NCBI RefSeq assembly: GCF_014268655.2
Contig: NZ_JABWQX020000002.1
Location: 332,501-396,500, forward strand
Direction of reading: 5' to 3'
DNA: 64,000 nt
Source: Pseudomonas marvdashtae
GTDB taxonomy: Bacteria; Pseudomonadota; Gammaproteobacteria; Pseudomonadales; Pseudomonadaceae
Shown: positions 51,119 through 59,898 of the stretch, piece by piece
How positions within the stretch are numbered: position 1 is the first letter of the stretch
Layout: each line of letters opens with the position of its first letter
Notes under the pieces: model-generated
What the model was told of the DNA's origin: nothing
The model's input: only the letters and a program-made list of their open reading frames with translations
Database searches by the model: none
Made by a program: the position numbers and the translations under genes

Positions 51119-52830
51119 GCGGCGAGCCATTTCTCGCTCTTGACCCGCGCCTGCTCCAGATTCTGTACATACACCAATTGACGCTGCTCGCGATGAACCC
51201 CCGCGCGGCGCAGCTTCAGGCGCACCCGTGGCGCTGTCCCCACCAGGATCAGACCAATGCCCTGCTTGCGATAATCGCGCAGGATATTTTCCAGCGCGAC
51301 CAGGGCAGTCATGTCCAGCATCGGCACGGCGCTCATGTCCACGATCACCACCCGAACGCCGTGGTCGAACCGGCGCAATACGTCCAAGGCCTTTTCCGCC
51401 GCGCCAAAAAACAGCGGCCCGCGAATGGCGTAGCAACGAACGTGTTCGGGCAGGTTCAGCAGGGCATGGTGGGCATGGCGTGGCAACTCGGCACTGTCGG
51501 TCAGCTCGCTCATGCGCTTGATGAACAGGCCGGCGGCCAGCAACAGGCCGACGGCGACGGCCAGCACCATGTCGAACAGCACGGTCAGGCTCAGGCAGGT
51601 CAGTAGGACCAGCACGTCGCTGCGCGGAGCGATGCGCAGCGTATGCAGCACGTGCCCGGCCTCGCTCATGTTCCACGCGACCATCACCAGCAGCGCCGCC
51701 AAGGCAGCCATGGGCAAATAACTGAACAGCGGCGCCAGCAGCACAATCGCCACCAGCACCACCAGGCTGTGAATGATCGCGGCCAGCGGTGACGACGCGC
51801 CGCTGCGCACGTTGGTGGCGCTGCGGGCAATGGCGGCGGTGGCGGTAATGCCGCCGAACAGCGGGGCGACGAGATTGCCCAGGCCCTGGCCTATCAGCTC
51901 GGCGTTGGGATCGTGTTTGCTCCCGGTCATGCCGTCCGCCACCACCGCGCACAACAGCGATTCGATGGCGCCGAGCATGGCGATGGCGAAGGCGGGCGCC
52001 AGCAATTGGCGGAGCAAGTCATAGGACAGGATCAACGGCCGGCCTTGGCCATCCGGCAGATTCCAGGGCCAGTCGAAGCTCGGCAGGAATGGCGGGATGC
52101 CGGGGTAGGCGACGCCATCGACGATATAACTGAAGCGTTCGCCCAACGTCGCGATCGGCCATCCCGCGCGTTCCATCGCCAGGCCCAACAATGTGCCCAC
52201 CAGCAACGCCACCAAATGCCCGGGAACCCGTGGCACCCAGCGCGGCCAGGCAATCAGCACCGCCAGGCACACGGCGCCGATGACCCCATCGCCGAGACGG
52301 GCACTGGGCAGCGCCACGATCAATTCGCCTAATTGCTCGATGTAGTGTTTGGCGTGGCCCGCGGTGCTCAGGCCCAGTAAATCCTTCAGTTGCAGGGTCG
52401 CGATGACCACGCCGATGCCTGCGGTGAAACCGAGGATCACTGGATAAGGAATGTATTGGATCAATCGTCCCGCGCGCATCAGGCCCAGGGCGATCAGGAT
52501 CACGCCGGCAAGCATGGTGCACAACAGCAGGCCGCCCAGCCCGTATTGTTGAGTGATAGGCAGCAGGATGACGACGAATGCCGCCGTTGGCCCGCTCACG
52601 TTGAAGCGCGAGCCGCCAGTGAGGGCGATCAGCGGCGCTGCCACCAGCACCGTGTACAGGCCATGTTGCGGCGGTACGCCAACGGCTATCGCCAGAGCCA
52701 TGGCCAAGGGAATGGCGATGATACCGACGGTCAGCCCGGCCACCAGATCGCCGCGCAGGCGTTCCAGCGTGTAGCCGGCACGCCAGGTTTGGCGCCAGGC
52801 GGAGAATAACGGTGGGGCGGAGAAAGACAT
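51115..52830 (-). CDS. dauA: SulP-family anion transporter, DauA-like
   Basis: Inner-membrane transporter of 571 aa. The SulP transmembrane part starts with RLRGDLVAGLTVGIIAIPLAMALA and SGPTAAFVVILLPI. A C-terminal STAS domain (about residues 445-560) contains VVIVDMSAVPMLDMTALVALENI. E. coli DauA imports succinate and other C4-dicarboxylates at acid pH; sulfate or bicarbonate are alternatives in this family. The ATG at 52830 has GAGGAG eight bases upstream, so the frame to 52881 is ignored. It is flanked upstream by a REP block. Confidence 0.87.
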   Translation of the reverse strand: MSFSAPPLFSAWRQTWRAGYTLERLRGDLVAGLTVGIIAIPLAMALAIAVGVPPQHGLYTVLVAAPLIALTGGSRFNVSGPTAAFVVILLPITQQYGLGGLLLCTMLAGVILIALGLMRAGRLIQYIPYPVILGFTAGIGVVIATLQLKDLLGLSTAGHAKHYIEQLGELIVALPSARLGDGVIGAVCLAVLIAWPRWVPRVPGHLVALLVGTLLGLAMERAGWPIATLGERFSYIVDGVAYPGIPPFLPSFDWPWNLPDGQGRPLILSYDLLRQLLAPAFAIAMLGAIESLLCAVVADGMTGSKHDPNAELIGQGLGNLVAPLFGGITATAAIARSATNVRSGASSPLAAIIHSLVVLVAIVLLAPLFSYLPMAALAALLVMVAWNMSEAGHVLHTLRIAPRSDVLVLLTCLSLTVLFDMVLAVAVGLLLAAGLFIKRMSELTDSAELPRHAHHALLNLPEHVRCYAIRGPLFFGAAEKALDVLRRFDHGVRVVIVDMSAVPMLDMTALVALENILRDYRKQGIGLILVGTAPRVRLKLRRAGVHREQRQLVYVQNLEQARVKSEKWLAA

Positions 52831-52869
52831 GAATACTCCTCGCAAGGGGGCTGGCATTGGCCCCGTACT

Positions 52870-52974
52870 GATCGTTCCCACGCTCCGCGTGGGAATGCCG
52901 CCCAGGACGCTCCGCGTCCCATGTGACGCAGAGCGTCACTGGATGCATTCCCACGCAGGAGCGTGGGAACGATC
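52870..52974. repeat. REP block (GATCGTTCCCACGC family), second copy
   Basis: The block is bounded by GATCGTTCCCACGC and GCGTGGGAACGATC. It has an inner hairpin CCCACGCTCCGCGTGGG, a GGACGCTCCGCGTCC palindrome and an AGAGCGTCACTGGATGCATT piece. Related to the copy at 47918-47997 but longer. It lies between divergent dauA and a secreted-protein gene, so it is upstream of both. Confidence 0.87.
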
Positions 52975-53115
52975 ATGCAACGGCATCTGTTCGGCGTCGG
53001 GACTGATGGCACATCGAGTATGCCGCGCCCGCTGCCCGGATGTATTGATCCGGGTCGCTTATTTTTACCGTCCGTGCGCATGCTAGAGTGCCCGCCCAAG
53101 ACTTCGGAGCTTGTC

Positions 53116-53601
53116 ATGCGTGTATCGATCCGCCGCTGCGCCACTTTGCTGTTGATATCCAGCTTGCCGTCCATGGCCATTGCCGCGCCGATGCACAGCC
53201 AGTTCCTGCCTCCCGATGATCTGGTGGCGCGCCAGGAACAGCCTGAACAGCAGCAGTTGCTGCAAGTCACCGAGTACTCGGTGGTGCTGGGCAACCAGCG
53301 GCCGTCCAACCAGCAGCCGATCCCGGTCACGTCGCCGTTGATGGTGCGCCTCAAGGGCAAGCCTTTGAACAAGGGGGCCACCATCAGCCAGGTGATCCTC
53401 AATTTCGACGGTGAAAGCAAAAGCCTGAAGAAGCCGGTCTACGACGAGGCGAGCAAGACCCTGACGCTGTCTTATCCACAGGCCCAGTACCGGGTGGTGA
53501 TCGATCTTTTGCGCAACGACACGGTGTACGTACAGTTTCTCAGCTACGCCAACGGCCATATCTGGGCGGACCTGCACACCAGCGCCGCACGCCCGCGTTG
53601 A
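53116..53601 (+). CDS. Exported protein of unknown function
   Basis: Protein of 161 aa with a typical signal peptide (MRVSIRRCATLLLISSLPSM then AIAA, cleavage after about residue 24). The mature part is hydrophilic, has no cysteine and resembles small Pseudomonas periplasmic proteins with a beta-rich C-terminus (TLTLSYPQAQYRVVIDLL). I cannot name a family with certainty. GGAG lies eight bases before the ATG, and the open frame upstream (to 52963) is REP sequence. Followed after 61 bases by the PA4642-type gene. Confidence 0.75.
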   Translation: MRVSIRRCATLLLISSLPSMAIAAPMHSQFLPPDDLVARQEQPEQQQLLQVTEYSVVLGNQRPSNQQPIPVTSPLMVRLKGKPLNKGATISQVILNFDGESKSLKKPVYDEASKTLTLSYPQAQYRVVIDLLRNDTVYVQFLSYANGHIWADLHTSAARPR

Positions 53602-53662
53602 GCCCCGAGGCCTGGCGGGGGTAAACTGCCCGCCCCGTGAACTGTGCGAGCTGGAGCCGGCA

Positions 53663-53950
53663 ATGCGTAAAGACAAGAAACAACTGATTGGTGACGAGAT
53701 TGGCGACGAGCAGGTCAAGCAGTTCCTCAATTTCGAACCGGTCGATGCCACTTCGCCGTCGTTGCACAAACTGATCAAGGCCTACCGTGGGCTGCGTGCT
53801 CACGACTTCGAGCGCTTCCTGACGTTCTTTGTCGAGGCCGGCCATGACCTCAACGGCAAGGATGAGCACGGCAACGATTTCGTTGCGCTGATCCAGGACC
53901 AGCGTAACGCCGAGGAGTACATCGAATTGGTTGAGAAGGCGCGTGGCTGA
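53663..53950 (+). CDS. PA4642-family protein
   Basis: Small soluble protein of 95 aa, rich in charged residues and largely helical (RKDKKQLIGDEIGDEQVKQFL, then AYRGLRAHDFERFLTFFVEAG). Homologues are found throughout Pseudomonas next to mqo and are named for PA4642 of P. aeruginosa; no function is known. Convergent with mqo. A short truncated REP piece (GGGAGCAAGCTCCCTCGCCAC at 53980-54000) and a strong terminator separate them. Confidence 0.8.
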   Translation: MRKDKKQLIGDEIGDEQVKQFLNFEPVDATSPSLHKLIKAYRGLRAHDFERFLTFFVEAGHDLNGKDEHGNDFVALIQDQRNAEEYIELVEKARG

Positions 53951-54007
53951 TTGATCAGCGGCCTGCTTTGCAGGCCAGCGGGAGCAAGCTCCCTCGCCAC
54001 GAAGCTT

Positions 54008-54054
54008 CCAAAAAAACGCCCCGCTCTCATGAAAGAGCGGGGCGTTTTTTTATC
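54008..54054. terminator. Bidirectional terminator between PA4642-type gene and mqo
   Basis: CGCCCCGCTCT and AGAGCGGGGCG pair around CATGAA with AAAAAAA before and TTTTTTTA after. Serves both convergent genes. Confidence 0.94.
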
Positions 54055-54062
54055 CAGTCGAA

Positions 54063-55571
54063 TCAAGCGTAGCTTTGGGTCTCGCTGCTTTCTTCAACCA
54101 GTTCCAGCGCAACGTTGTTCTGCGCGCTGACCTTGCGATACAGCGCCGCATCGGTTTCCAGCACTTTTTCCCGGGCCGGGAAGATCTCCGCGAGCTTGGC
54201 GGCCCACTCTCCCTTGGCTTTGTCCGGGAAGCAGCGCTCGATCAGGTCAAGCATGATCGAAACGGTGACCGACGCGCCTGGCGAGGCGCCGAGCAGGGCG
54301 GCGAGGGTGCCGTCCTTGGCTGCGACCAGTTCGGTACCGAACTGCAAAACGCCGCCTTTCTTCGGATCTTTCTTGATGATCTGCACCCGTTGGCCGGCCA
54401 CTTCCAGGCGCCAGTCTTCGGCTTTCGCCTCGGGGTAGAAGCGACGCAGGGATTCCAGGCGCTGCTCCATGGACTGCATCACTTCGCTGATCAGGTACTT
54501 GGTCAGGTCCATGTTGTCCCGGGCCACGGCCAGCATCGGGCCGATGTTGCCGGCGCGTACCGACAGCGGCAGGTCCATGATCGAGCCGTGCTTGAGGAAC
54601 TTGGTGGTGAAACCGGCGTACGGCCCGAACAGCAGGGATTTCTTGCCGTCGACCACGCGGGTGTCCAGGTGCGGCACCGACATCGGTGGCGAGCCTACCG
54701 CGGCCTGGCTGTAGACCTTGGCCTGGTGGTGCTTGACCACTTCCGGATTGTCGCAACGCAGCCACTGGCCGCTGACCGGGAAGCCGCCGAACCCCTTGCT
54801 TTCTTCAATGCCTGAAGCTTGCAGCAGCGGCAACGCCGCGCCGCCGGCACCGAGGAACACGAATTTGGCATCCACTTCACGGGTGTTGCCGCTGTTGACG
54901 TCCTTGATGCTGACGGTCCAACCGTTGCCGTTGCGCTTGAGGCCGGTGACGCGCTTGCAGTACTTGATCTGGGTGTCCGGTGCGCTGCCCAGGTGCTGGA
55001 GCAACTGATTGGTCAGGGCGCCGAAATTGACGTCGGTACCGTTCATGACACGGGTGGCGGCGATGACTTCGTCAGCCGGGCGGCCGGGCATCATCAGCGG
55101 CATCCATTCGGCCATCTGCTCGCGGTCTTCGGTGTATTCCATGTCGGCGAAAGCGTGATGCTGGCGCATCAGTTCGAAGCGCTTCTTCAGGAATTCCACG
55201 CCTTTCTCGCCCTGCACGAAGCTTAGGTGCGGCACCGGGGCAATGAAGGATTTTGAGGAGCCGAACGTGCCTTTCCTGGTCAAGTACGTCCAGAACTGCT
55301 TCGACACTTCAAACTGAGTGTTGATGTGCACGGCTTTCTTGATGTCGACACTGCCATCGGCGGCCTGGGGCGTGTAATTCAGCTCACACAGCCCGGCGTG
55401 GCCGGTACCGGCGTTGTTCCAGGGATTGGAACTCTCCGCGGCACCCGAGTCCATCAGCTCGACGACTTCCAGCGAAATCGCGGGGTCGAGCTCCTTGAGC
55501 AGCACGGCCAGGGTGGCACTCATGATGCCGGCCCCTACCAGAACTACATCGACTGCTTCGTTATGCGCCAT
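54063..55571 (-). CDS. mqo: Malate:quinone oxidoreductase
   Basis: FAD enzyme (502 aa) on the inner face of the membrane that oxidises malate to oxaloacetate and passes electrons to ubiquinone, replacing NAD malate dehydrogenase in the citric acid cycle. The FAD motif [19 protein letters not shown] (residues 10-28), [22 protein letters not shown] (about 47-68) and the C-terminal [15 protein letters not shown] are characteristic. Full length, with no predicted transmembrane segment. The promoter must lie in the 734-base gene-free region upstream. Confidence 0.97.
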   Translation of the reverse strand: MAHNEAVDVVLVGAGIMSATLAVLLKELDPAISLEVVELMDSGAAESSNPWNNAGTGHAGLCELNYTPQAADGSVDIKKAVHINTQFEVSKQFWTYLTRKGTFGSSKSFIAPVPHLSFVQGEKGVEFLKKRFELMRQHHAFADMEYTEDREQMAEWMPLMMPGRPADEVIAATRVMNGTDVNFGALTNQLLQHLGSAPDTQIKYCKRVTGLKRNGNGWTVSIKDVNSGNTREVDAKFVFLGAGGAALPLLQASGIEESKGFGGFPVSGQWLRCDNPEVVKHHQAKVYSQAAVGSPPMSVPHLDTRVVDGKKSLLFGPYAGFTTKFLKHGSIMDLPLSVRAGNIGPMLAVARDNMDLTKYLISEVMQSMEQRLESLRRFYPEAKAEDWRLEVAGQRVQIIKKDPKKGGVLQFGTELVAAKDGTLAALLGASPGASVTVSIMLDLIERCFPDKAKGEWAAKLAEIFPAREKVLETDAALYRKVSAQNNVALELVEESSETQSYA

Positions 55572-56305
55572 TTAACGCGTCTCCAAAATCTGCAGCACCA
55601 AATTGTCGGCATAGCGGCCAGGAAGCGGGGCAGGTCAGTTGCGCCCCAGGTATCCATGGCCAGGATCGCCATGTCCGAATCTTCGCAATTCTTCGCAACA
55701 CTGCGGATGCATGCAGCCTGGCCTCAAGAGTCCCATGAACTCATTTAAGCGCCGGGCAGGCAATTCGACTTATGGCCGAGACATCCGTTCGTGCAACCAA
55801 ATCCGTAGCGGACAGGCTTCAGGCGCCGGTTCTTGAGCGATATCCGGTCCTGTGTCGTTGGGCTGTTCCAGACGCCAATGGTGCTTGTTCAGACGCAAAA
55901 CTCTTCATTTGCTCGCCACACTCTTGTGAAGTTGTGAAAACCCGTTTTTTCACGCTCTTTTGAAGACGTGAACCTCAAAAAAGGGCTGTCCCAGCCTGGC
56001 ACCGTGCCCGGTTTGGATGCCCTCATGAAGTACATGACAGGCAAAACGGGCAGACAGCTCAGTGACCGAGCGTAATGACAGCTCTGCAGATTCGCGAAAA
56101 GTGGTGATTTGCCAGGGAAACAGCAAGCGCGCCAGCTTCACTCGATCTGTGTGGGCGGCTCTCTGTGGGCGGTGCGGGGTGCCAATACAAGCGCATCAGC
56201 GGCGTTGCGGGGCCCGATCAGGAGACGTCCTTATAATCGGGGGGAGATTGTAGCGAAGAAACGCGCGGAAATGGTCGTGTTTTATGACTTTTATTAGCCT
56301 CGCGG
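55572..56305. other. Long gene-free leader region of mqo
   Basis: This 734-base stretch lies upstream of mqo. On the minus strand a 63-codon frame beginning at GTG 56141 and ending at 55950 overlaps by GTGA the end of a shorter frame (about 56226-56139). AAGGA precedes that shorter frame and a TACAAT lies upstream (56247-56252). These may be small coupled genes or the relic of one. An imperfect hairpin GTGAAAACCCGTTTTTTCAC is near 55934-55953. Nothing here is recognised with confidence. Confidence 0.35.
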
Positions 56306-56539
56306 TCAGACGGCCAACAGTTGCCGGCTGCGCGAACGAGCGCGAGGGGCTTGTACCAAGGCGCTGGCGGGCAATGGTTGATGCAGCCAGTTGAGACGGA
56401 TCTCTTCGATTTCCACCCAGCCATCGCCCATGGGCTGCAAGCTGCATTGCTTGAATGCCTGGCAACGACCGGTGCGGTCCAGCAGGGCAAAGCAGCGGTG
56501 ATGTGGGCGTGGGGTGAACAGGGAGATGAGATAGCGCAT
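56306..56539 (-). CDS. Small conserved Pseudomonas protein
   Basis: Protein of 77 aa. MRYLISLFTPRPHHRCFALL opens it, followed by GRCQAFKQCS and GWVEIEEIRLNWLHQPLPAS, which looks like a conserved compact domain. It has no signal peptide or clear membrane segment, although the first residues are hydrophobic. The tail is basic (RARSRSRQ). I cannot assign a function. The ATG at 56539 is preferred because the residues added by the upstream frame (to 56641) look non-coding. Divergent from the yajG-type lipoprotein gene. Confidence 0.65.
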   Translation of the reverse strand: MRYLISLFTPRPHHRCFALLDRTGRCQAFKQCSLQPMGDGWVEIEEIRLNWLHQPLPASALVQAPRARSRSRQLLAV

Positions 56540-56745
56540 GGTCGGATACCGTGTCGAAGGAGCTTGGGGACAGCCTGACAGCCGGCCATGACACACCGGT
56601 GTAAGGACCATGACAACGGGGTGACAGGAACCGTCCGGCACGGCCCATGTCAGACTTTGCAGTATTCATGCTGCGACGCTAGTTCGCCGCGATGGCGCAC
56701 CGCTATACTGCCGGCCTGTCTGTGCCCGATTCTGGAGAGAAAAGC

Positions 56746-57330
56746 ATGTTGCAACGCCTGTTGTTCGGTTTGATCGCCGTGACCAGTCTGACCCTTGTCG
56801 GCTGTGCCCACAGCCCGCAACAACTTAACCCGGAACCCAAGCTCAACGCGCAACTGGCGCCGGTGGGTCGGGGCCAACCGGTGGTGGTGCGAGTGGTGGA
56901 CGGTCGTCCGTCGCCAACCCTTGGCACGCGCGGTGGCCTGTACCCTGAGACCAGCGTGATCACGGTGCAAGGCGCGCAGATCCTGCCCAAGTTGCAGGCC
57001 CAGGCCGAGGCAGCCGTGCGTTTGCTGGGCTTCACGCCCACTGCGAACGCAATGAACGCGCCGCAACTGACCGTGACCCTGGCCGAGCTGAAATACCAGT
57101 CGCCCAAGGAAGGCATGTACGTGACCGAAGCGACGATTGGCGCGACCTTCCGCTCGGACGTGCAGAACGCCAGCCGCCGCTACAGCGGTCGCTACGGTGC
57201 TTCGCTGGACCAACGCTTCGGCATGGCGCCGAACCAGGACACCAACACCAAGTTGGTCAGCGATGTATTGAGCGACGCCCTGACTCGTCTGTTCAAGGAC
57301 CCGACCATTGGTCAGGTGCTGGCTGAGTAA
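56746..57330 (+). CDS. yajG: YajG-family lipoprotein
   Basis: Lipoprotein of 194 aa. The signal peptide ends in the lipobox LVGC (Cys20), and the next residue Ala is compatible with outer-membrane sorting. The mature sequence has VVVRVVDGRPSPTLGTRGG and the TFRSDVQNASRRYSGRYGAS region of the YajG family, found beside ampG in E. coli. The role is unknown. GGAGAG lies nine bases before the ATG. Ends at a strong terminator. Confidence 0.87.
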   Translation: MLQRLLFGLIAVTSLTLVGCAHSPQQLNPEPKLNAQLAPVGRGQPVVVRVVDGRPSPTLGTRGGLYPETSVITVQGAQILPKLQAQAEAAVRLLGFTPTANAMNAPQLTVTLAELKYQSPKEGMYVTEATIGATFRSDVQNASRRYSGRYGASLDQRFGMAPNQDTNTKLVSDVLSDALTRLFKDPTIGQVLAE

Positions 57331-57344
57331 GGCTGCGTCCCGAA

Positions 57345-57374
57345 CGAAAAAGCCCGCACAAGCGGGCTTTTTTG
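57345..57374 (+). terminator. Terminator after yajG
   Basis: AAAAAGCCCGC and GCGGGCTTTTTT pair around ACAA. It can serve both yajG and the convergent small gene at 57387. Confidence 0.93.
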
Positions 57375-57386
57375 TCGGCGCGATCT

Positions 57387-57593
57387 TCATGCGGCCTGGG
57401 AATAGAGCTCCAGCACGCTGATCCCGGTCAGCAGGTCTGTCTCCGGTAGGTCCGCATGCTGATGACCGCCGAGGGCGCAATACACCAGCCAATGACGGTC
57501 TTGCACGTTGAAGGACAAACTGCCGACAAGGTTCTGTTGTTCATCGCTCGGGCTGATGAGATAGAGGCGGTCCTGGTTTTCGGCGTGCAGCAT
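57387..57593 (-). CDS. Small conserved protein of unknown function
   Basis: Protein of 68 aa (MLHAENQDRLYLISP start). It is hydrophilic and has no signal peptide, membrane segment or metal motif. The ATG at 57593 is chosen because the codons upstream (CTA, TCT, AAT, ATA, ATA) are unlike Pseudomonas coding usage, though a GTG at 57686 opens the same frame. No function is recognised. Convergent with yajG across the terminator. Confidence 0.55.
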   Translation of the reverse strand: MLHAENQDRLYLISPSDEQQNLVGSLSFNVQDRHWLVYCALGGHQHADLPETDLLTGISVLELYSQAA

Positions 57594-57817
57594 GACGGAT
57601 TCCGTGTGGGTTTGGAGGGCGACAGGGTGGCCTATCCATATGACGAAACCGTGACGGATGAAATTAGATAGATGAGCCCGACCCACAAAACAACCATCCC
57701 CGTAGGGGATCGTTATTGGTCGGAAAAAACGGCGCAGGGCGGCGGGCTTTCGGTAGAATCCGCGCCCTGTTCGTAGGTCCCCGGGCGCCAGGCGTCCGTT
57801 TTCCCTTGAGGTTTGTG

Positions 57818-58099
57818 ATGTCGTTGCAACTGTTCTCGTTGTTCGCTGCCCACCCCGCCAAACTGATCAACCTGCTCGCGCTGCTGTTTGCCTGCCCGGG
57901 TGGCTGGGTGCTGCACGCGACGCGTCGCCGCGAACAGCGGGCGCGGGCCTGTCTCGAAGCGCGTAGCAGCCAAAGCAATGAACGATTCGAAGCGCTGCTG
58001 GACCTGGCCACCCAGCGCATGAACCGGTTTTTCTACCGGTTCGGTTTTGCCTGCCTGGGGTTGGCACTGCTGATGTCGTGGATCAGCACTCAGCTCTGA
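57818..58099 (+). CDS. Small membrane protein
   Basis: Protein of 93 aa with two predicted membrane segments: LINLLALLFACPGGWVLHA near residues 17-35 and FGFACLGLALLMSWIS near 75-90. Between them lies a charged cytoplasmic or periplasmic loop with many Arg and Glu. GAGG lies eight bases before the ATG. Function unknown. Convergent with the acyltransferase gene, whose stop lies 4 bases away. Confidence 0.65.
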   Translation: MSLQLFSLFAAHPAKLINLLALLFACPGGWVLHATRRREQRARACLEARSSQSNERFEALLDLATQRMNRFFYRFGFACLGLALLMSWISTQL

Positions 58100-58103
58100 C
58101 TCC

Positions 58104-59270
58104 CTAAAGCGCCAACCCCGCCTTGACCCGATACTGATTGCGCACCGGCGTCGCGTATTGCAGCACCAGGAACGGTCGGTGTTCCTCCGGGCAAGCGTCC
58201 AATCGACGCTGCCATTCTTCTTCAGCCTTGGCCAGTTCCTCGGCGCCGAATACCTCGGCCGCCGTCGGCACCTGCAATTGCGGGTCGGCATCGGCCCATT
58301 GGGCGTAGGCCAGGTAGTGCACCGGGAACAGGCGATAGCCGCCGAGAATCTGCCGGTCCATCTCCAGGGCCAACTGCTTGGTGTCCTCGAACAACTCGCT
58401 GATCGGCGGGGCGAAATTCACGTGGACCCGGCCCTTGTAGCCGGTGATGCCCTTGGCGATGCTGACGTCGTCCTCGCCCGGCGCCTTGGTGTACGTGCCG
58501 GTCGTGGCGCGGATGTACAGTTCGCGGGCCTTGGCCTGGTCGCACGGGTCATACTCGTAGCTGATCGACACCGGAGTGAGGTTCAGCGAGCGGATGACTT
58601 CGCCGAACGGCTCGTCCTTGCGGCTCATGTGGAACATCTTGAGGATCGCCGATTCGGTGCGATCATCCCCGTCCTTGGCGCGGCCCTCGGCCTGGGCGAT
58701 CCAGATCGACGCGCAATCGTTGCGAATCGAGTGGTTGATGTACGCCGACAGCAACTGGTACGCCGCCATTTTTTCCCGGCGCCCGGTAATGGAGCGGTGC
58801 ACGATGAAGCTCTTGTTCAGGCGCATCAGGTCGCTGACAAACGGCTTCTGCAGCAGGTTGTCGCCGATGGCAATGCGCGGGGTTGGCAGGCCGGCGTGGT
58901 ACACGGCGTAATTGACGAAGGCCGGGTCCATCACGATGTCGCGGTGGTTGGCGATGAACAGGTACGCGTTGCCGGACTTGAATTGCTCCACCCCGGTGTA
59001 CGTCACGCCATCGGTGGCGCGTTCGATAGTGTGGTCGACGTAGAACTCCACTTTGTCCTGCAAGGTGGCGACCGATGTCACACCGGCGAACTCTCGACGC
59101 AATTTCTGCGCTATAAGAGGTTTGAGCATCCAGCCAAAAGCGCCGGCCAGGCGCGGGAAGCGGAAGTGGGTGAGGATATCTAGAAACGCCTTGTCGCTGA
59201 GCAGCCGCGCCAGCACCGCTGGTACTTCGCTGTCGTCGTAAGGTCGGATGGCATCGAATTCGCCCATCAT
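58104..59270 (-). CDS. 1-acylglycerol-3-phosphate acyltransferase-like protein
   Basis: Predicted membrane-associated acyltransferase of 388 aa in the PlsB/PlsC-related group. The acceptor motif is NHRDIVMD (about residues 107-114), where the His and Asp are separated by five residues instead of the usual four. The following part contains IAQAEGRAKDGDD, matching the second family block (EG near residue 212). It probably transfers an acyl chain to a lipid precursor; the precise substrate is uncertain. ATG 59270 has AGAGAGC upstream, and the longer frame to 59366 is not used. The tail is conserved in Pseudomonas. Confidence 0.78.
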   Translation of the reverse strand: MMGEFDAIRPYDDSEVPAVLARLLSDKAFLDILTHFRFPRLAGAFGWMLKPLIAQKLRREFAGVTSVATLQDKVEFYVDHTIERATDGVTYTGVEQFKSGNAYLFIANHRDIVMDPAFVNYAVYHAGLPTPRIAIGDNLLQKPFVSDLMRLNKSFIVHRSITGRREKMAAYQLLSAYINHSIRNDCASIWIAQAEGRAKDGDDRTESAILKMFHMSRKDEPFGEVIRSLNLTPVSISYEYDPCDQAKARELYIRATTGTYTKAPGEDDVSIAKGITGYKGRVHVNFAPPISELFEDTKQLALEMDRQILGGYRLFPVHYLAYAQWADADPQLQVPTAAEVFGAEELAKAEEEWQRRLDACPEEHRPFLVLQYATPVRNQYRVKAGLAL

Positions 59271-59408
59271 GCTCTCTTGTTGGAAACGGCTAGGGTAAGT
59301 AAAGGTTCGATCGAAAACGCGACAGGGCACGGTCTGAAAGTAAGCCAGACAAAAATAGCCCTGCAAACAGACCGGCGATTATACGCACAAGTCACTTGGG
59401 AGACCGCG

Positions 59409-59591
59409 ATGCTGGAAGCTGCTCTTTATGAATGCCCGTATTGTGGGGAAGAGGTAGAGACTTCAGTGGATCTTTCCGGCGGCGACCAGACCTACATCGA
59501 AGACTGCCAGGTCTGTTGCCGACCGATTACCTTCGTCCTGCAGGTCCACGAAGACGAATGGCACCTCGAGGTCTTCAGCGAAAACGAGTGA
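59409..59591 (+). CDS. CPXCG motif-containing cysteine-rich protein
   Basis: Very small protein of 60 aa with zinc-binding pairs CPYCG (residues 9-13) and CQVCC (about 33-37), the pattern that gives the family its name. It may be a zinc finger binding RNA or protein, function unknown. Followed after 10 bases by a DUF2007 gene and then by a SRAP gene, all in one direction. The three are probably one operon. Confidence 0.85.
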   Translation: MLEAALYECPYCGEEVETSVDLSGGDQTYIEDCQVCCRPITFVLQVHEDEWHLEVFSENE

Positions 59592-59601
59592 TGGGGCGGC
59601 C

Positions 59602-59862
59602 ATGCAGCGAATCTACGAGTTGGAAAACCTGATGGAAGGCGAATTGCTCCAGGGCATGCTCGCCAGCGAAGGCATCACGGCGCACCTGGTCGGCCGCGAC
59701 CTGGTGGGTGGCGCGGGTGAGTTGCCGATGTACGGCCTGCTGGGGCTGGCGGTTGAGGACGATCAGGCGCAATACGCCCGGGAATTGATCACCGCCTACA
59801 ATGCCGCGCTGCCGGTGCCTGGCGATGAACCCGACAGTTACCCCGGTACGCTGGTCTGTTAG
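59602..59862 (+). CDS. DUF2007 putative signal-transducing protein
   Basis: Protein of 86 aa with a ferredoxin-like DUF2007 fold: MQRIYELENLMEGELLQGML at the N-terminus, then EGITAHLVGRDLVGGAGELP, and LAVEDDQAQYARELI. The family is thought to be a regulatory or signal-transduction domain, but the ligand is unknown. It is located between the CPXCG gene (10 bases upstream) and the SRAP gene (36 bases downstream). Confidence 0.82.
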   Translation: MQRIYELENLMEGELLQGMLASEGITAHLVGRDLVGGAGELPMYGLLGLAVEDDQAQYARELITAYNAALPVPGDEPDSYPGTLVC

Positions 59863-59898
59863 GCTGGCCGCCGTTTGATACGAGAGCCGTGTTGCCCC

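Noticed and set aside
51160..51175. TGTACA within dauA as another LitR site
   Set aside because: It lies in the coding 3' end of dauA, has no inverted partner, and no gene start is nearby.
52731..53420. Open frames through the REP block near dauA
   Set aside because: They translate REP palindromes and have no coding signature.
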